Shown: positions 38,372-46,875 of the stretch, one piece after another
How the letters are laid out: every line of letters starts with the position of its first letter
Numbering within the stretch: the stretch's first letter is position 1
Assembly (NCBI RefSeq): GCF_000429525.1
Contig: NZ_AUCA01000011.1
Coordinates: 1-64,000 of the forward strand
DNA: 64,000 nucleotides
Direction: 5' to 3'
DNA from: Alicyclobacillus contaminans DSM 17975
GTDB taxonomy: Bacteria; Bacillota; Bacilli; Alicyclobacillales; Alicyclobacillaceae
Translations under genes and position numbers: made by a program
Notes under the pieces: model-generated
The model's input: only the letters and a program-made list of their open reading frames with translations
Database searches by the model: none
What the model was told of the DNA's origin: nothing

Positions 38372-39444
38372 CCCCCTTGCCGCAGGCGGTACACGTACGC
38401 CAAGACCTCAGCGACCGCCTGATACAATTCGCTGGGAATCAATTGGTCAAGCTCCACGGTCCGGTACAGCGTCTGTGCGAGTTGTCGATTTTCCACCCGC
38501 GGTACACCGGACTGTTCTGCGAGCTTGCGAATGCGCCATGCCAGCTCGTCCTGTCCTTTGGCAACCACCTTCGGCGCGCTCATCGACGCCGCGTCGTACC
38601 GAATGGCCACAGCAAAGTGCGTCGGGTTGGTGATCACCACGTCCGCCTTGGGAACTTCCTGCATCATTCGGCGCAGGGCGAGTGCCCGGCCCCGTTGGCG
38701 AATCTGCGACTTGATCTGAGGATCCCCTTCCTGGCGCTTCATCTCTTCTTTGATTTCTTCTCTCGACATGCGGATGCTGCGTTCAAATTCATAACGCTGA
38801 AATAGATAATCCAGCGCCGCCAGCACGACAAATGCACCGGAGATCTCCAGGCCGAGTTGGGCCACCATCCCGCCGACCACCTTCGGTAATCCCTGAATCT
38901 CAGTGGTCATCAGGTCCGCGAGGTGACCGATGATGTTTTGCGCCGCCAGGTAAGCCATCGCGGCCACGATGAGCAATTTCAATATCGATTTGACCGCTTC
39001 GGCCAGCGACTGCACACTCCACATGCGTCGAAAGCCCGCCGCAGGAGATATTTTTTGAAAGTCCGGCATTATCCGTTTCGGTACTATCAGAAAACCCACC
39101 TGGGCCACGGCGACTCCGACCCCTATTAACAGCGCGGTCGCGAGAACGGGTGCGAGCAATACGACGCAAGCCCAGGTATTGGTGCGAAACAATGCCATGA
39201 CACTGGCGGTCGTGAGGTCGGCCGTGTTGATCTGTTGCAGCTGTGTTTGCATCATAGTCAACCAGCCATCCCAGATACGTGGCCCCCCCCATCGCAGCAC
39301 CACCAAACTGCTCAGCAAGACCAGCGCGGACGTCAGCTCCGGACTGCGCGGCACTCTGCCCTCACGCCGAACCTCGCGCCGCCGTTGAGGCGTCGCACGC
39401 TCCGTTTTCTCACCTGCGAAGCGCTGCAAGTCCAACGCGAGCAT
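38368..39444 (-). CDS. flhB: Flagellar export protein FlhB
   Basis: A 358-residue export-gate component that switches substrate class by self-cleavage. The N-terminus QRFAGEKTERATPQRRREV is typical. Four membrane helices follow, then a basic linker SREEIKEEMKRQEGDPQIK and the autocleavage site N273-P-T-H276 in VITNPTHFAVAIRYD. It acts with FliK on hook length. It lies 3 bases after fliR. Confidence 0.98.
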   Translation of the reverse strand: MLALDLQRFAGEKTERATPQRRREVRREGRVPRSPELTSALVLLSSLVVLRWGGPRIWDGWLTMMQTQLQQINTADLTTASVMALFRTNTWACVVLLAPVLATALLIGVGVAVAQVGFLIVPKRIMPDFQKISPAAGFRRMWSVQSLAEAVKSILKLLIVAAMAYLAAQNIIGHLADLMTTEIQGLPKVVGGMVAQLGLEISGAFVVLAALDYLFQRYEFERSIRMSREEIKEEMKRQEGDPQIKSQIRQRGRALALRRMMQEVPKADVVITNPTHFAVAIRYDAASMSAPKVVAKGQDELAWRIRKLAEQSGVPRVENRQLAQTLYRTVELDQLIPSELYQAVAEVLAYVYRLRQGG

Positions 39445-39447
39445 GCG

Positions 39448-40230
39448 TTACCCTCCCATCCAACGCAGCAGCGTGTCCAATTCGGAAAACGTGGCCTGAA
39501 ATAAAACGCCAAGCATATACACAATACCGGGCATGACCGCCGCGAACACCGCCAGTCCAACAAACAGTTTTGCTGGTTGGCCGACGACGTACACGTTCAT
39601 CTGCGGCACCGCCCGCGACAGAAACGCGAATGTGATATCGGTCAGCAACAACGCGGCAAGTAATGGAGCCCCCACCTGAAGCCCCAACACCATCACCAGC
39701 GTGATCAGGTGAGCGAGGAACGTCCAAGCCTCGTGCGGTGCCACGAAGGCCCCGAGCGCCACGTAGTCGTACGACTTCATCACCCCAAGCACCAGTCCAT
39801 CCAATCCGTTCATGCCGAGGAAGTACAGCGTGAACAGGGCGGACAGAAACGCATTCGTTAACCCGGCGGACTGTCCGCCGGACGGATCGAACAGCGTAGC
39901 GGTGCTGAACCCAATCTGTAGATCAAACAACTGCCCTGCGGTGGACAACGCGACCGTCATCACAGTCGCCACAAACCCCATCAGCATCCCGACGAGCGTC
40001 TCTTTCAGTGCAAGGCCGATGTAGACATCGGGCTGCACGAGCGGATCTGGCACGGTGGCATGCACATCTGGTGTCACCACGAGAGCGACGAACGCCGCCA
40101 ATCCCACCTTTGACCACATGGGCCACAGTCGAACCGACAGAATGGGGGATGTACCGATGAACCCCACCATCCGCAGGAGAACCAGCAGATACACGGCATA
40201 GTGCGATGTTGCGTATGAAATCATCGTCAT
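39448..40230 (-). CDS. fliR: Flagellar export protein FliR
   Basis: A 260-residue integral membrane protein, part of the FliPQR gate. About six hydrophobic segments are present, with LLRMVGFIGTSPIL at the N-terminus and GAPLLAALLLTDITFAFLSR in the centre; both are conserved family positions. The start overlaps fliQ by 4 bases. Confidence 0.96.
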   Translation of the reverse strand: MTMISYATSHYAVYLLVLLRMVGFIGTSPILSVRLWPMWSKVGLAAFVALVVTPDVHATVPDPLVQPDVYIGLALKETLVGMLMGFVATVMTVALSTAGQLFDLQIGFSTATLFDPSGGQSAGLTNAFLSALFTLYFLGMNGLDGLVLGVMKSYDYVALGAFVAPHEAWTFLAHLITLVMVLGLQVGAPLLAALLLTDITFAFLSRAVPQMNVYVVGQPAKLFVGLAVFAAVMPGIVYMLGVLFQATFSELDTLLRWMGG

Positions 40231-40496
40231 TGAATGAACGAATTGAGATTCCCCAGGATGTTGCGACTGAAGTCAAGCATCGTGGCCAACATCCACGGGC
40301 CAAAGATTAAGAGCGCCACAATGACCGCCACGATTTTTGGCACGAATGCCAGCGTTTGCTCCTGAATCTGCGTGGTCGCCTGAAAAATGCTGACGAGTAA
40401 ACCGACCGCCAGCCCGAAGCCAAGGACGGGCGCCGTCAACTTTACCACCATCCACATTACCTGGGCACCGAGGCCGAGAACGAAGGTCGCGTTCAT
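40227..40496 (-). CDS. fliQ: Flagellar export protein FliQ
   Basis: An 89-residue protein with two membrane helices and the family pattern FQATTQIQEQTLAFVPKI between them. It is a subunit of the FliPQR export gate. It is standard in length, follows fliP by 41 bases and overlaps fliR. Confidence 0.97.
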   Translation of the reverse strand: MNATFVLGLGAQVMWMVVKLTAPVLGFGLAVGLLVSIFQATTQIQEQTLAFVPKIVAVIVALLIFGPWMLATMLDFSRNILGNLNSFIQ

Positions 40497-40537
40497 GTCC
40501 TTCCTCCTTCCGCCGTTCTACGAATCGGTGACACCCA

Positions 40538-41320
40538 TCACGTGTACCCGGCCAGCAGCGATTTCACCACCAGATACCAGCCATCCACCATTACGAACAG
40601 CAAAATTTTGAATGGAAGTGAAATCATCACGGGCGGCAGCATCATCATTCCCATCGACATCAGTGTCGTCGCAACCACCAAATCAATGATTAAAAATGGC
40701 AGGTACAGCATGAATCCGATTTGGAACGCCGTCTTCAGTTCACTGATGCCATAGGCCGGGACGAGCGCCGTCATGGGAATGTCCTGCGTCGATTTCGGCT
40801 TCGGCAGATGACGATAATCCAAAAACAGTTGCAGGTCCGCTGGACGCGTGTGCTTGGCCATGAACTCCTTGAACGGAACTTCAGCACGCTGCAGCGCCAC
40901 AGACTGTGTGATTTGTCCCTTCAAATATGGTTGCAACGCCTGTTGATTCGCCTGACTGAGCGTGGGCTGCATCACAAACAGCGTAATAAACAGCGCGAGT
41001 CCAATCAGCACCTGATTCGGCGGCGTTTGCTGCAGCGACAGCGCACTTCGCACAAACGACAGCACCACCACCACGCGCGTGAAACAGGTCATCAGAATGA
41101 GAATGGCCGGCGCCAACGACAACACGGTCAGCAGCAAAATAATTTGCAAAGTGGAGCCGACCGCCTGCGGCGAACTGGACGTGGTCACGCCAGGAAGGAG
41201 CGACGTCGACGTTGTTGCAGCAAACGCCCGCGCAGGCACCGCCGCGCAGGATACCACACCCGTGCCCAATCCGACCAGCCATGCAGCCATCCGTGTCCGT
41301 AATCCGACGGGTCTCTCCAT
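40538..41320 (-). CDS. fliP: Flagellar export protein FliP
   Basis: A 260-residue export-gate subunit with a cleavable-looking signal peptide (MAAWLVGLGTGVVSCAAVPA). Three or four membrane helices and the signatures SFVRSALSLQQTPPNQVLIG and SELKTAFQIGFMLYLPFLII follow. The ATG at 41320 is one base after the fliO stop, with GGAGGAG upstream; the longer open frame lies inside fliO and is not used. Confidence 0.96.
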   Translation of the reverse strand: MERPVGLRTRMAAWLVGLGTGVVSCAAVPARAFAATTSTSLLPGVTTSSSPQAVGSTLQIILLLTVLSLAPAILILMTCFTRVVVVLSFVRSALSLQQTPPNQVLIGLALFITLFVMQPTLSQANQQALQPYLKGQITQSVALQRAEVPFKEFMAKHTRPADLQLFLDYRHLPKPKSTQDIPMTALVPAYGISELKTAFQIGFMLYLPFLIIDLVVATTLMSMGMMMLPPVMISLPFKILLFVMVDGWYLVVKSLLAGYT

Positions 41321-41321
41321 G

Positions 41322-41855
41322 CTAAGACATCTCCTCCCCCGGCTCATCCCCACGCCGCCGTTGGCGCAGGGTTCGGAGCGCGTCGGCCAACGCTGCACCA
41401 AATTCGTCGGAGGAATCCGCGGGTTGACCGGCCAATCCCGACTCATGCGGCTCTCTCGTCGACATCGGGGTCAATTCGGCCAACAGTCGTACGTCGTTTC
41501 CTACGCCCAACACAAAGGCCCGACCTTCCACGGACACGACCTGAATGGACTTGTTCGGTGCCAATTGGCGCGCCGCAAGCACCTGAATGGCCCCGCGTTC
41601 CGCGACCTGTGACTTCCGCGCCAAAAACCGAATCAAGACGATAACGAGAAGAATGATGATGCCAAGGGACAGCACCAATTCCAGCAACGACACCCAGGGA
41701 TTTGGAAACGACGGTGAAGAGGCAGGGGCCGCGTCAGCCACCTGCCCCCACGTGCCCAGCAAAACGGCGCCTCCCGCCGAAGCCACCGCACGCAAGCCCC
41801 ACGCCGTCAAGCCCGGTCCACGGATGTTACGCCAGGACTTTTTTAACAGCTTCAA
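41322..41855 (-). CDS. fliO: Flagellar export-associated membrane protein FliO (FliZ-type)
   Basis: A 177-residue protein with a signal-like N-terminus, one strong membrane helix (SLGIIILLVIVLIRFL) and a cytoplasmic FliO domain (GAIQVLAARQLAPNKSIQVV and VEGRAFVLGVG). It assists FliP assembly. The TTG at 41855 is inside cheY by 29 bases and has only a modest ribosome-binding site, so the true start could be some codons further in. The C-terminal acidic tail is not conserved. Confidence 0.88.
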   Translation of the reverse strand: MKLLKKSWRNIRGPGLTAWGLRAVASAGGAVLLGTWGQVADAAPASSPSFPNPWVSLLELVLSLGIIILLVIVLIRFLARKSQVAERGAIQVLAARQLAPNKSIQVVSVEGRAFVLGVGNDVRLLAELTPMSTREPHESGLAGQPADSSDEFGAALADALRTLRQRRRGDEPGEEMS

Positions 41856-42189
41856 TCACCCTATCCGCTTGGAACGGTTTGACGATGAAGTCCTTCGCTC
41901 CAGCTTGAATCGCGTCAATCACCATCGCCTGCTGTCCCATGGCGGAGCACATGATGACGCGCGCGGCGGGATCGACAGCGCGAATCCGCTTCAACGCCTC
42001 AATGCCGTCAATTTCAGGCATGGTGATATCGAGCGTGACGAGGTCCGGGCGCAATTCCTGGTACTTTTCCACGGCCTGCGCACCGTCCGCCGCTTCGCCC
42101 ACCACCTCATATCCATTCTTGGTCAAAATATCTTTGATCATCATTCGCATAAACGCGGCGTCGTCCACGACCAATACTCGATTCCCCAT
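41827..42189 (-). CDS. cheY: Chemotaxis response regulator CheY
   Basis: A 120-residue single-domain receiver. The acidic pocket is D9-D10, the phosphoacceptor D54 in LVTLDITMPEIDG, and the conserved Lys lies in FIVKPFQADRV. The ATG at 42189 has AAAGGTGG eight bases upstream; the GTG four codons earlier overlaps it. Its phosphatases FliY (next gene) and CheC, its kinase CheA and its target FliM are all encoded in the same locus. Confidence 0.97.
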   Translation of the reverse strand: MGNRVLVVDDAAFMRMMIKDILTKNGYEVVGEAADGAQAVEKYQELRPDLVTLDITMPEIDGIEALKRIRAVDPAARVIMCSAMGQQAMVIDAIQAGAKDFIVKPFQADRVIEAVKKVLA

Positions 42190-42232
42190 TGCTGCGTCCA
42201 CCTTTCCATGCGTTTGCTGTGATTCTTTGTGA

Positions 42233-43402
42233 TTACTGTAGTTGCTTCACCCGGTCCGCCGGATGCAGAATATCGGTCACGCGCACTCCAAAGTTTTCGT
42301 CAATCACCACCACTTCGCCAATGGCAATCCGCTTATTGTTCACCAGGATATCCACCGGCTCACCGGCCAGCTTGTCCAATTCGACGATGGAACCCGGCGT
42401 CAACTCGAGAATTTCGCGAATCGTTTTCTTTGTCCTGCCGAGTTCCACGGTGACATTCAAATTTACGTCGAATAACAGCGACAAATTTCGCGGTGACTGC
42501 GCTTTGGATGCACTGTCGCCAAAATCCACAAACTCCGGGCTCTGGACGGACACCGGCCGAACCGGCTTGGCTGGTGCTGTCGCCAACCCTGCTGCCGCTT
42601 CTTCCAGCCCATGGGCCGCAGGAGACGCAGGCACTTGCGATGGTATTGCATCGACGGGCGTCTGTGCGCCCACTGCCTGTGGGGCAGCGTCAGCCGGTGT
42701 GGACGCAGGTGCCGAATCCGCCGAATCCCCGGCACTCCCCAACAATCCAAGAATCTGCTTGGCGAAGTGCAACGGGACCAATTGCATCAGATGAGAATCA
42801 ATGAGATCCCCGACCTTCAGCCGAAACGCAGTGTTGACGATGGTCGAGTCGAATCCGAGATCCTGCTGTGTAGGATTGGACATGTCCACAAACTGGACGG
42901 TCGGCGGCGAAATATTGATGGGCATGCCGAACATCTGCGACATGGCCGTCGCCGCGCCACCCATCATCTGATTCATCGCTTCCGCCACGGCACTCAAGTG
43001 CAGTTCGTTCAGTTCCACGTCGGTGTTGCGGCCGTCACCGCCGAGCATCAGATCGGCGATGGTTTTGGCGTCCGACACCTCCACCGCCAACGCGTTCGTT
43101 CCCGACAGCCCTTCGGTGTACTCGACGGTCACCATCACGTAGGGGCGCGGGAAGTCGGTCGGAATGTCTTCTGGTTTCATCACGGACACCGTGGGCGTGG
43201 TAATCTCCACTCGCTGATTGAGCAGCGTGGACAACGAGGTCGCAGCGGACCCAAACCCGATGTTTCCCACTTCACCGAGCGCATCGCGTTCGGCCTCCGT
43301 CAGGGTCTCCGTCTCCATAGATGACTCGGACGACGAGGATTCGGAGGTCCGGCCCAACAGCGCATCAATCTCATCCTGTGACAGCTTCATGTCCCCGGTC
43401 AT
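42233..43402 (-). CDS. fliY: Flagellar switch protein and CheY-P phosphatase FliY
   Basis: A 389-residue fusion of a CheC-like phosphatase and a FliN-type SpoA domain. Both phosphatase sites (DALGEVGNIGFGSAATSLS and VAEAMNQMMGGAATAMSQM) keep the E-x2-N-x22-P spacing, so both appear active. An N-terminal SQDEIDALLG motif could bind CheY-P. An Ala/Pro-rich linker leads to the C-terminal FliN domain (LNVTVELGRTKKTIREILEL). The ATG follows AAGGAGGTG by seven bases and overlaps fliM by 32 bases. Confidence 0.97.
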   Translation of the reverse strand: MTGDMKLSQDEIDALLGRTSESSSSESSMETETLTEAERDALGEVGNIGFGSAATSLSTLLNQRVEITTPTVSVMKPEDIPTDFPRPYVMVTVEYTEGLSGTNALAVEVSDAKTIADLMLGGDGRNTDVELNELHLSAVAEAMNQMMGGAATAMSQMFGMPINISPPTVQFVDMSNPTQQDLGFDSTIVNTAFRLKVGDLIDSHLMQLVPLHFAKQILGLLGSAGDSADSAPASTPADAAPQAVGAQTPVDAIPSQVPASPAAHGLEEAAAGLATAPAKPVRPVSVQSPEFVDFGDSASKAQSPRNLSLLFDVNLNVTVELGRTKKTIREILELTPGSIVELDKLAGEPVDILVNNKRIAIGEVVVIDENFGVRVTDILHPADRVKQLQ

Positions 43403-44393
43403 CGCCGCTCACCTCCTTCACGTCTCCCAAAATTTGAACCGCGTATTTGTTACGCCGGGTCCCAATGCTGCCCAACAGTGTGGGCACGTCATTCACCAAG
43501 ACATTGAGCGGACTGCCAATCGGTGTGTTCAATGGAATCACGTCTCCGACCTGAATATCCAACAACTCCTGCAATGTGAGCTCTGCTTCTCCGAGGACCA
43601 CGGAAACTTCTGCGGAACTTCCGAGCAGGTGGCGCTGCAAACGCGGAACCTCCGGGCGATCGCTGGACCGCCGGACCTTCCCGCTGTCCATGAAGTACTG
43701 AGTGCTCAATTTCGGAATCAACGGTTCAATCGTCACATGCGGGATGCACAGGTTGATGAGTCCGCTCGCCGATCCGATTTTCGCACTCATCGTCACCACC
43801 AGCACCGTCTCGTTCGGTGTGGTCAACTGCAAGAACTGCGGATTGCTTTCAATCGACAGGAGTTCCGGTGACAACTCGCCCACGTTCCGCCACGCTTCGG
43901 CCAAAAAATCGGTGGTTGAGCCGAGCGCGCGGAGCAGCAGCGCGTGCTCAATTTCCGTCAATTCCCGTTCCCTGTACGGTCCCTTCACCACACCGCCCAA
44001 AAGTCGGTCGAGCAGCGCAAATACCACCTGCGGATTCATCTCCATGACGGCCTTGCCCTGGAGCGGATGCAATTCCATAACCTGGATCACCGTCAGTGTG
44101 GGGATGGACCGAATGAATTCCTCATACGGCACCTGATCCACCGACTCAACCTGAATCTGCACGACCGCTCGAAGTTGTCCGGATAAGCTGGTAGCGAGCA
44201 ACCGGGCGAAGTGTTCGTGAATACGCCGGATGATTCGAATGTGATCTTTCGAGAACCGCATCGCTCGGCGAAAATCGTACGTTCGCACGTGATTCGAGTC
44301 TCCGGCATCGCGGATCTCCTCGGCGTTCACCTCGCCGCTGGTCAATGCCGACAACAGCGCGTCAATTTCAGCCTGGGACAGGACGTCAGCCAT
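43371..44393 (-). CDS. fliM: Flagellar switch protein FliM
   Basis: A 340-residue C-ring protein. The N-terminal LSQAEIDALLSAL is the CheY-P docking motif. The middle domain carries the GGXG-type loop region DRLLGG, and a SpoA (FliN-like) domain closes the C-terminus (EVSVVLGEAELTLQELL). It is normal length. It lies 12 bases after fliL and overlaps fliY. Confidence 0.97.
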   Translation of the reverse strand: MADVLSQAEIDALLSALTSGEVNAEEIRDAGDSNHVRTYDFRRAMRFSKDHIRIIRRIHEHFARLLATSLSGQLRAVVQIQVESVDQVPYEEFIRSIPTLTVIQVMELHPLQGKAVMEMNPQVVFALLDRLLGGVVKGPYRERELTEIEHALLLRALGSTTDFLAEAWRNVGELSPELLSIESNPQFLQLTTPNETVLVVTMSAKIGSASGLINLCIPHVTIEPLIPKLSTQYFMDSGKVRRSSDRPEVPRLQRHLLGSSAEVSVVLGEAELTLQELLDIQVGDVIPLNTPIGSPLNVLVNDVPTLLGSIGTRRNKYAVQILGDVKEVSGDDRGHEAVTG

Positions 44394-44405
44394 GACTACG
44401 CCCCC

Positions 44406-44837
44406 TCACTGTACGATCCATGTGGAGAAATACACCTGGGTGATTTTCATCCCGCCCTGAAGCAGGTGATTGACCCGATTTTCAATATCCTGCTCAAGCT
44501 TGGTCTGCCCATCGGCGGTTTTCAGTTGGGCGTCGGTAAAGTCACGCATCGCCTGGTTCACCGCGTCCTGTACCATCGGCAAGATGTCCGTCACCGCGGT
44601 TTTGCTCTTGTCATTCGCCGCCAGCAGATGCGCCGTGAACTGAATCAGGCCATCCTGCGTATTGGTGGTGTTCTCCGGTAGATCCACCAAGAGAGCCTTC
44701 AGCTCACTGGGTGTGGGTGCATGCGGCGTTTTCGGTTTGGCGGCACTTTTCACGTAGAAGTAACCGCCCACCGCGAGCCCACAAATAATCACCATCACCC
44801 CTAGAATCGCTAGCATCACGAGAAACGCTCTCTTCAC
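44406..44837 (-). CDS. fliL: Flagellar basal-body-associated protein FliL
   Basis: A 143-residue single-pass membrane protein (helix at about residues 5-29, LAILGVMVIICGLAVGGYFY) with a periplasmic-side domain typical of FliL. It supports stator function and torque. The GTG start overlaps the flbD stop by 4 bases. The sequence TTNTQDGLIQFTAHLLA is the recognisable family segment. Confidence 0.9.
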   Translation of the reverse strand: MKRAFLVMLAILGVMVIICGLAVGGYFYVKSAAKPKTPHAPTPSELKALLVDLPENTTNTQDGLIQFTAHLLAANDKSKTAVTDILPMVQDAVNQAMRDFTDAQLKTADGQTKLEQDIENRVNHLLQGGMKITQVYFSTWIVQ

Positions 44838-45049
44838 TCTAACTCTTCCTTCCCTGCGGCGGCCGCCGCCAGTCCAATGGACCGGTAGAACTGTACCACC
44901 TGCTGCGCAATCTCCCGCGTCGATTCACGGACCACGTACTTGTGACCGTTGGTCAAGGTGATGACCGTGTCCGGCGTGTGTTCCATCGACTCAATCAGCA
45001 GCGGACTGAGCCACAGTTCACTGCCGTTCAACCGCGTCAACGCAATCAC
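44834..45049 (-). CDS. flbD: Flagellar protein FlbD (YlzI/SwrD-type)
   Basis: A 71-residue FlbD-family protein: IALTRLNGSELWLSPLLIES and TLTNGHKYVVRES are the expected conserved parts. In B. subtilis its homologue SwrD increases motor torque by acting on the stators, which fits the position between flgE and fliL. I use the GTG at 45049 since homologues begin at the Ile-x-Leu-Thr-Arg stretch; the TTG one codon earlier is closer to the ribosome-binding site. Confidence 0.92.
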   Translation of the reverse strand: MIALTRLNGSELWLSPLLIESMEHTPDTVITLTNGHKYVVRESTREIAQQVVQFYRSIGLAAAAAGKEELE

Positions 45050-45068
45050 CAAAATCCCTGCCCTTCAC

Positions 45069-45095
45069 GCCGGCCGCCCGCAGCCAGCGGCCGGC
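45069..45095. other. Very stable GC hairpin between flgE and flbD
   Basis: Perfect nine-base arms GCCGGCCGC and GCGGCCGGC around a nine-base loop, in the 58-base gap just after the flgE stop. No T-run follows, so termination is unlikely. A stem of this strength can protect the upstream hook mRNA from 3' decay or limit read-through. Confidence 0.7.
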
Positions 45096-45107
45096 CAGCA
45101 CTCAGCC

Positions 45108-45905
45108 TCAGCTGTTCTTCAGATTCACGACATCCTGCAGAATCGCGTTGTCCGTGCCAATCATTTTTGAGTTAGCGTCAAACCCACGTTGAGCAATAAT
45201 CATCTGCGTAAATTCTTGAGTCAAATCGACGTTGGACATTTCCAGGTACCCATTCGCCAGTGTACCGGAGTTATTTTGCCCAGGTGCACCTATGGTCGGG
45301 GAACCTGAGTTGTTGGACTGCTCGTACAAAGAGTCACCAACCTTTTCCAATCCACCGTAGTTCGGGAAAGTCGCAAGCCCTAACGTTGCAATGGTTTGTC
45401 GCTTATTAGTGGTGGTATCAATGCCTGTCACACTCCCATCGGGGCCAATCTGAATATCACTATAACCGGACGTATTGATAATAGCTTTACTAGAATCCAG
45501 CACAAACATGCCATTGGGGAGCACCAATTTTCCATTTGCATCCACCGTGAAGTCGCCTTCGCGGGTGTAGTAGAGGTTCCCATTAGCATCTTTCACGACG
45601 AACAGCCCATCTCCATTTATAGCCGTATCCAACGGATTTCCGGTGGACTGGTCCGCACCCTGTGTAAACAAAGTCTGAATATCAGCCACCTTCACGCCTA
45701 AGCCAACCTGTTGTGGATTGGTTCCTCCGCTAGTGGTACTGGGACTACTACCGGCGGTCATGGTCTGGCTCAACACATCACTGAAGTCCACACGTCCCGC
45801 CTTAAATCCCGTTGTGTCCACATTGGCAATATTGTTGCCAATCACATCTAACTTTGTTTGGAACGCTTGCATGCCAGAAACCGCCGAATACATGGAACGA
45901 AGCAT
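45108..45905 (-). CDS. flgE: Flagellar hook protein FlgE
   Basis: A 265-residue hook-rod-family protein. The N-terminus MLRSMYSAVSGMQAFQTKLD and NIANVDTTGFKAGRVDF, together with the C-terminal ANGYLEMSNVDLTQEFTQMI, are the paired helices that polymerise. The central domain is short, as in the B. subtilis hook protein (264 residues), which occupies the same place. A distal-rod FlgG assignment is possible by sequence alone but is less likely by position. ATG with GAGGAGGAG seven bases upstream. Confidence 0.92.
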   Translation of the reverse strand: MLRSMYSAVSGMQAFQTKLDVIGNNIANVDTTGFKAGRVDFSDVLSQTMTAGSSPSTTSGGTNPQQVGLGVKVADIQTLFTQGADQSTGNPLDTAINGDGLFVVKDANGNLYYTREGDFTVDANGKLVLPNGMFVLDSSKAIINTSGYSDIQIGPDGSVTGIDTTTNKRQTIATLGLATFPNYGGLEKVGDSLYEQSNNSGSPTIGAPGQNNSGTLANGYLEMSNVDLTQEFTQMIIAQRGFDANSKMIGTDNAILQDVVNLKNS

Positions 45906-45993
45906 GTTTCCGTCTCCTCCTCAGTTTCGCGCGTATCATGCGCATCCTGTTTATCAGTGCGGCAGTTCAATCAGTCCCCACCGCGAGACCCCC

Positions 45994-46398
45994 TTATCGG
46001 TCCGGCCTCGACGCCATCACGACACTGTCAATGTTGGTGACAATCGTATGATCTTGGTGTACCATCGCCGTCACGACGGTGCGATTCGGTACGTTGACGA
46101 CAAACCCGGTGTTGCCGTAGAGGACATAGGCGTCCTTGCACCCCTTCGCCTCGGCTCTGTCCACTGCCTGACTCACCTGCAACCAATCTTGCGCCGTCAT
46201 CGTCACCCCGCGCTGCGAAATCCGTTCGCTCGCATGAGCACTGACTTTCAACCCGCCGGTACTTCCTAGTTGCTCGACTTGCCCAAGAACATCCGCAAAC
46301 GCGGGATGCTGGGTATTTGATGTCGATTTCTGGTTCGGAGTTCGAACGCCGGGTGTATATGGTACACCCGCAATTCTGTCAAGGAATTCGTTTGGCAT
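45994..46398 (-). CDS. Conserved flagellar-operon protein (TIGR02530 type), unknown function
   Basis: A 134-residue protein whose C-terminal two thirds matches a small family found next to flgD and flgE in Gram-positive flagellar operons. Recognisable parts are SAHASERISQRGVTMTAQDW, AVDRAEAKGCKDAYVLYGNT and FVVNVPNRTVVTAMV. It has no signal peptide or membrane helix. The ATG at 46398 lies six bases after GGAGTGA, which overlaps the flgD stop. The role is not known to me; a part in hook assembly or regulation is only inference from position. Confidence 0.85.
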   Translation of the reverse strand: MPNEFLDRIAGVPYTPGVRTPNQKSTSNTQHPAFADVLGQVEQLGSTGGLKVSAHASERISQRGVTMTAQDWLQVSQAVDRAEAKGCKDAYVLYGNTGFVVNVPNRTVVTAMVHQDHTIVTNIDSVVMASRPDR

Positions 46399-46404
46399 TT
46401 CCAA

Positions 46405-46869
46405 TCACTCCGAAGCGGCCGTTGTATCCGTCGCACCCGTTGAATTGGATCCATCCGCCGTTCCGGTGTTCACCGTTGTATCGCTTGCACCCGCGGGCAC
46501 TTCTGTTAAGGAAGATAGCGGGTACGAAGTGCCTCCTATCTCTAGCTGCGGATCGCCATTCACGAACTTGATGGCACTGACCGTTCCCGTGACACTGTTT
46601 CCGTTGGCATCCGTCACGGTCACCTGAGAATTCAGCAACTGGTGCTCAAAACTCAACTCCACCATCTGCAGTACTTGCGAATCCGTCTGCGCCACATTGG
46701 TCATCTGTTCCAATGACGTGAACTGCGCCAACTGTGCCAGAAACTCCGAGTTATCCTGCGGCTGCAGCGGATCCTGATACTGCATCTGCGTCACCATTAA
46801 CTGCAAGAACGCGTTTTTGTCCAGGGATCCACCTGGTGCCGTCGCGCTGGTTGTGCTGCTCACGAGCAT
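46405..46869 (-). CDS. flgD: Flagellar hook-capping scaffold FlgD
   Basis: A 154-residue protein with the conserved N-terminal FlgD segment LDKNAFLQLMVTQMQYQDPL and SEFLAQLAQFTSLEQM, needed for hook polymerisation. It then has a reduced central domain (VTVTDANGNSVTGTVSAIKF) and a Thr/Gly/Ser-rich tail. It is shorter than the E. coli protein, as common in Bacilli. It lies between fliK and the conserved small gene. Confidence 0.95.
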   Translation of the reverse strand: MLVSSTTSATAPGGSLDKNAFLQLMVTQMQYQDPLQPQDNSEFLAQLAQFTSLEQMTNVAQTDSQVLQMVELSFEHQLLNSQVTVTDANGNSVTGTVSAIKFVNGDPQLEIGGTSYPLSSLTEVPAGASDTTVNTGTADGSNSTGATDTTAASE

Positions 46870-46875
46870 TCCCTC

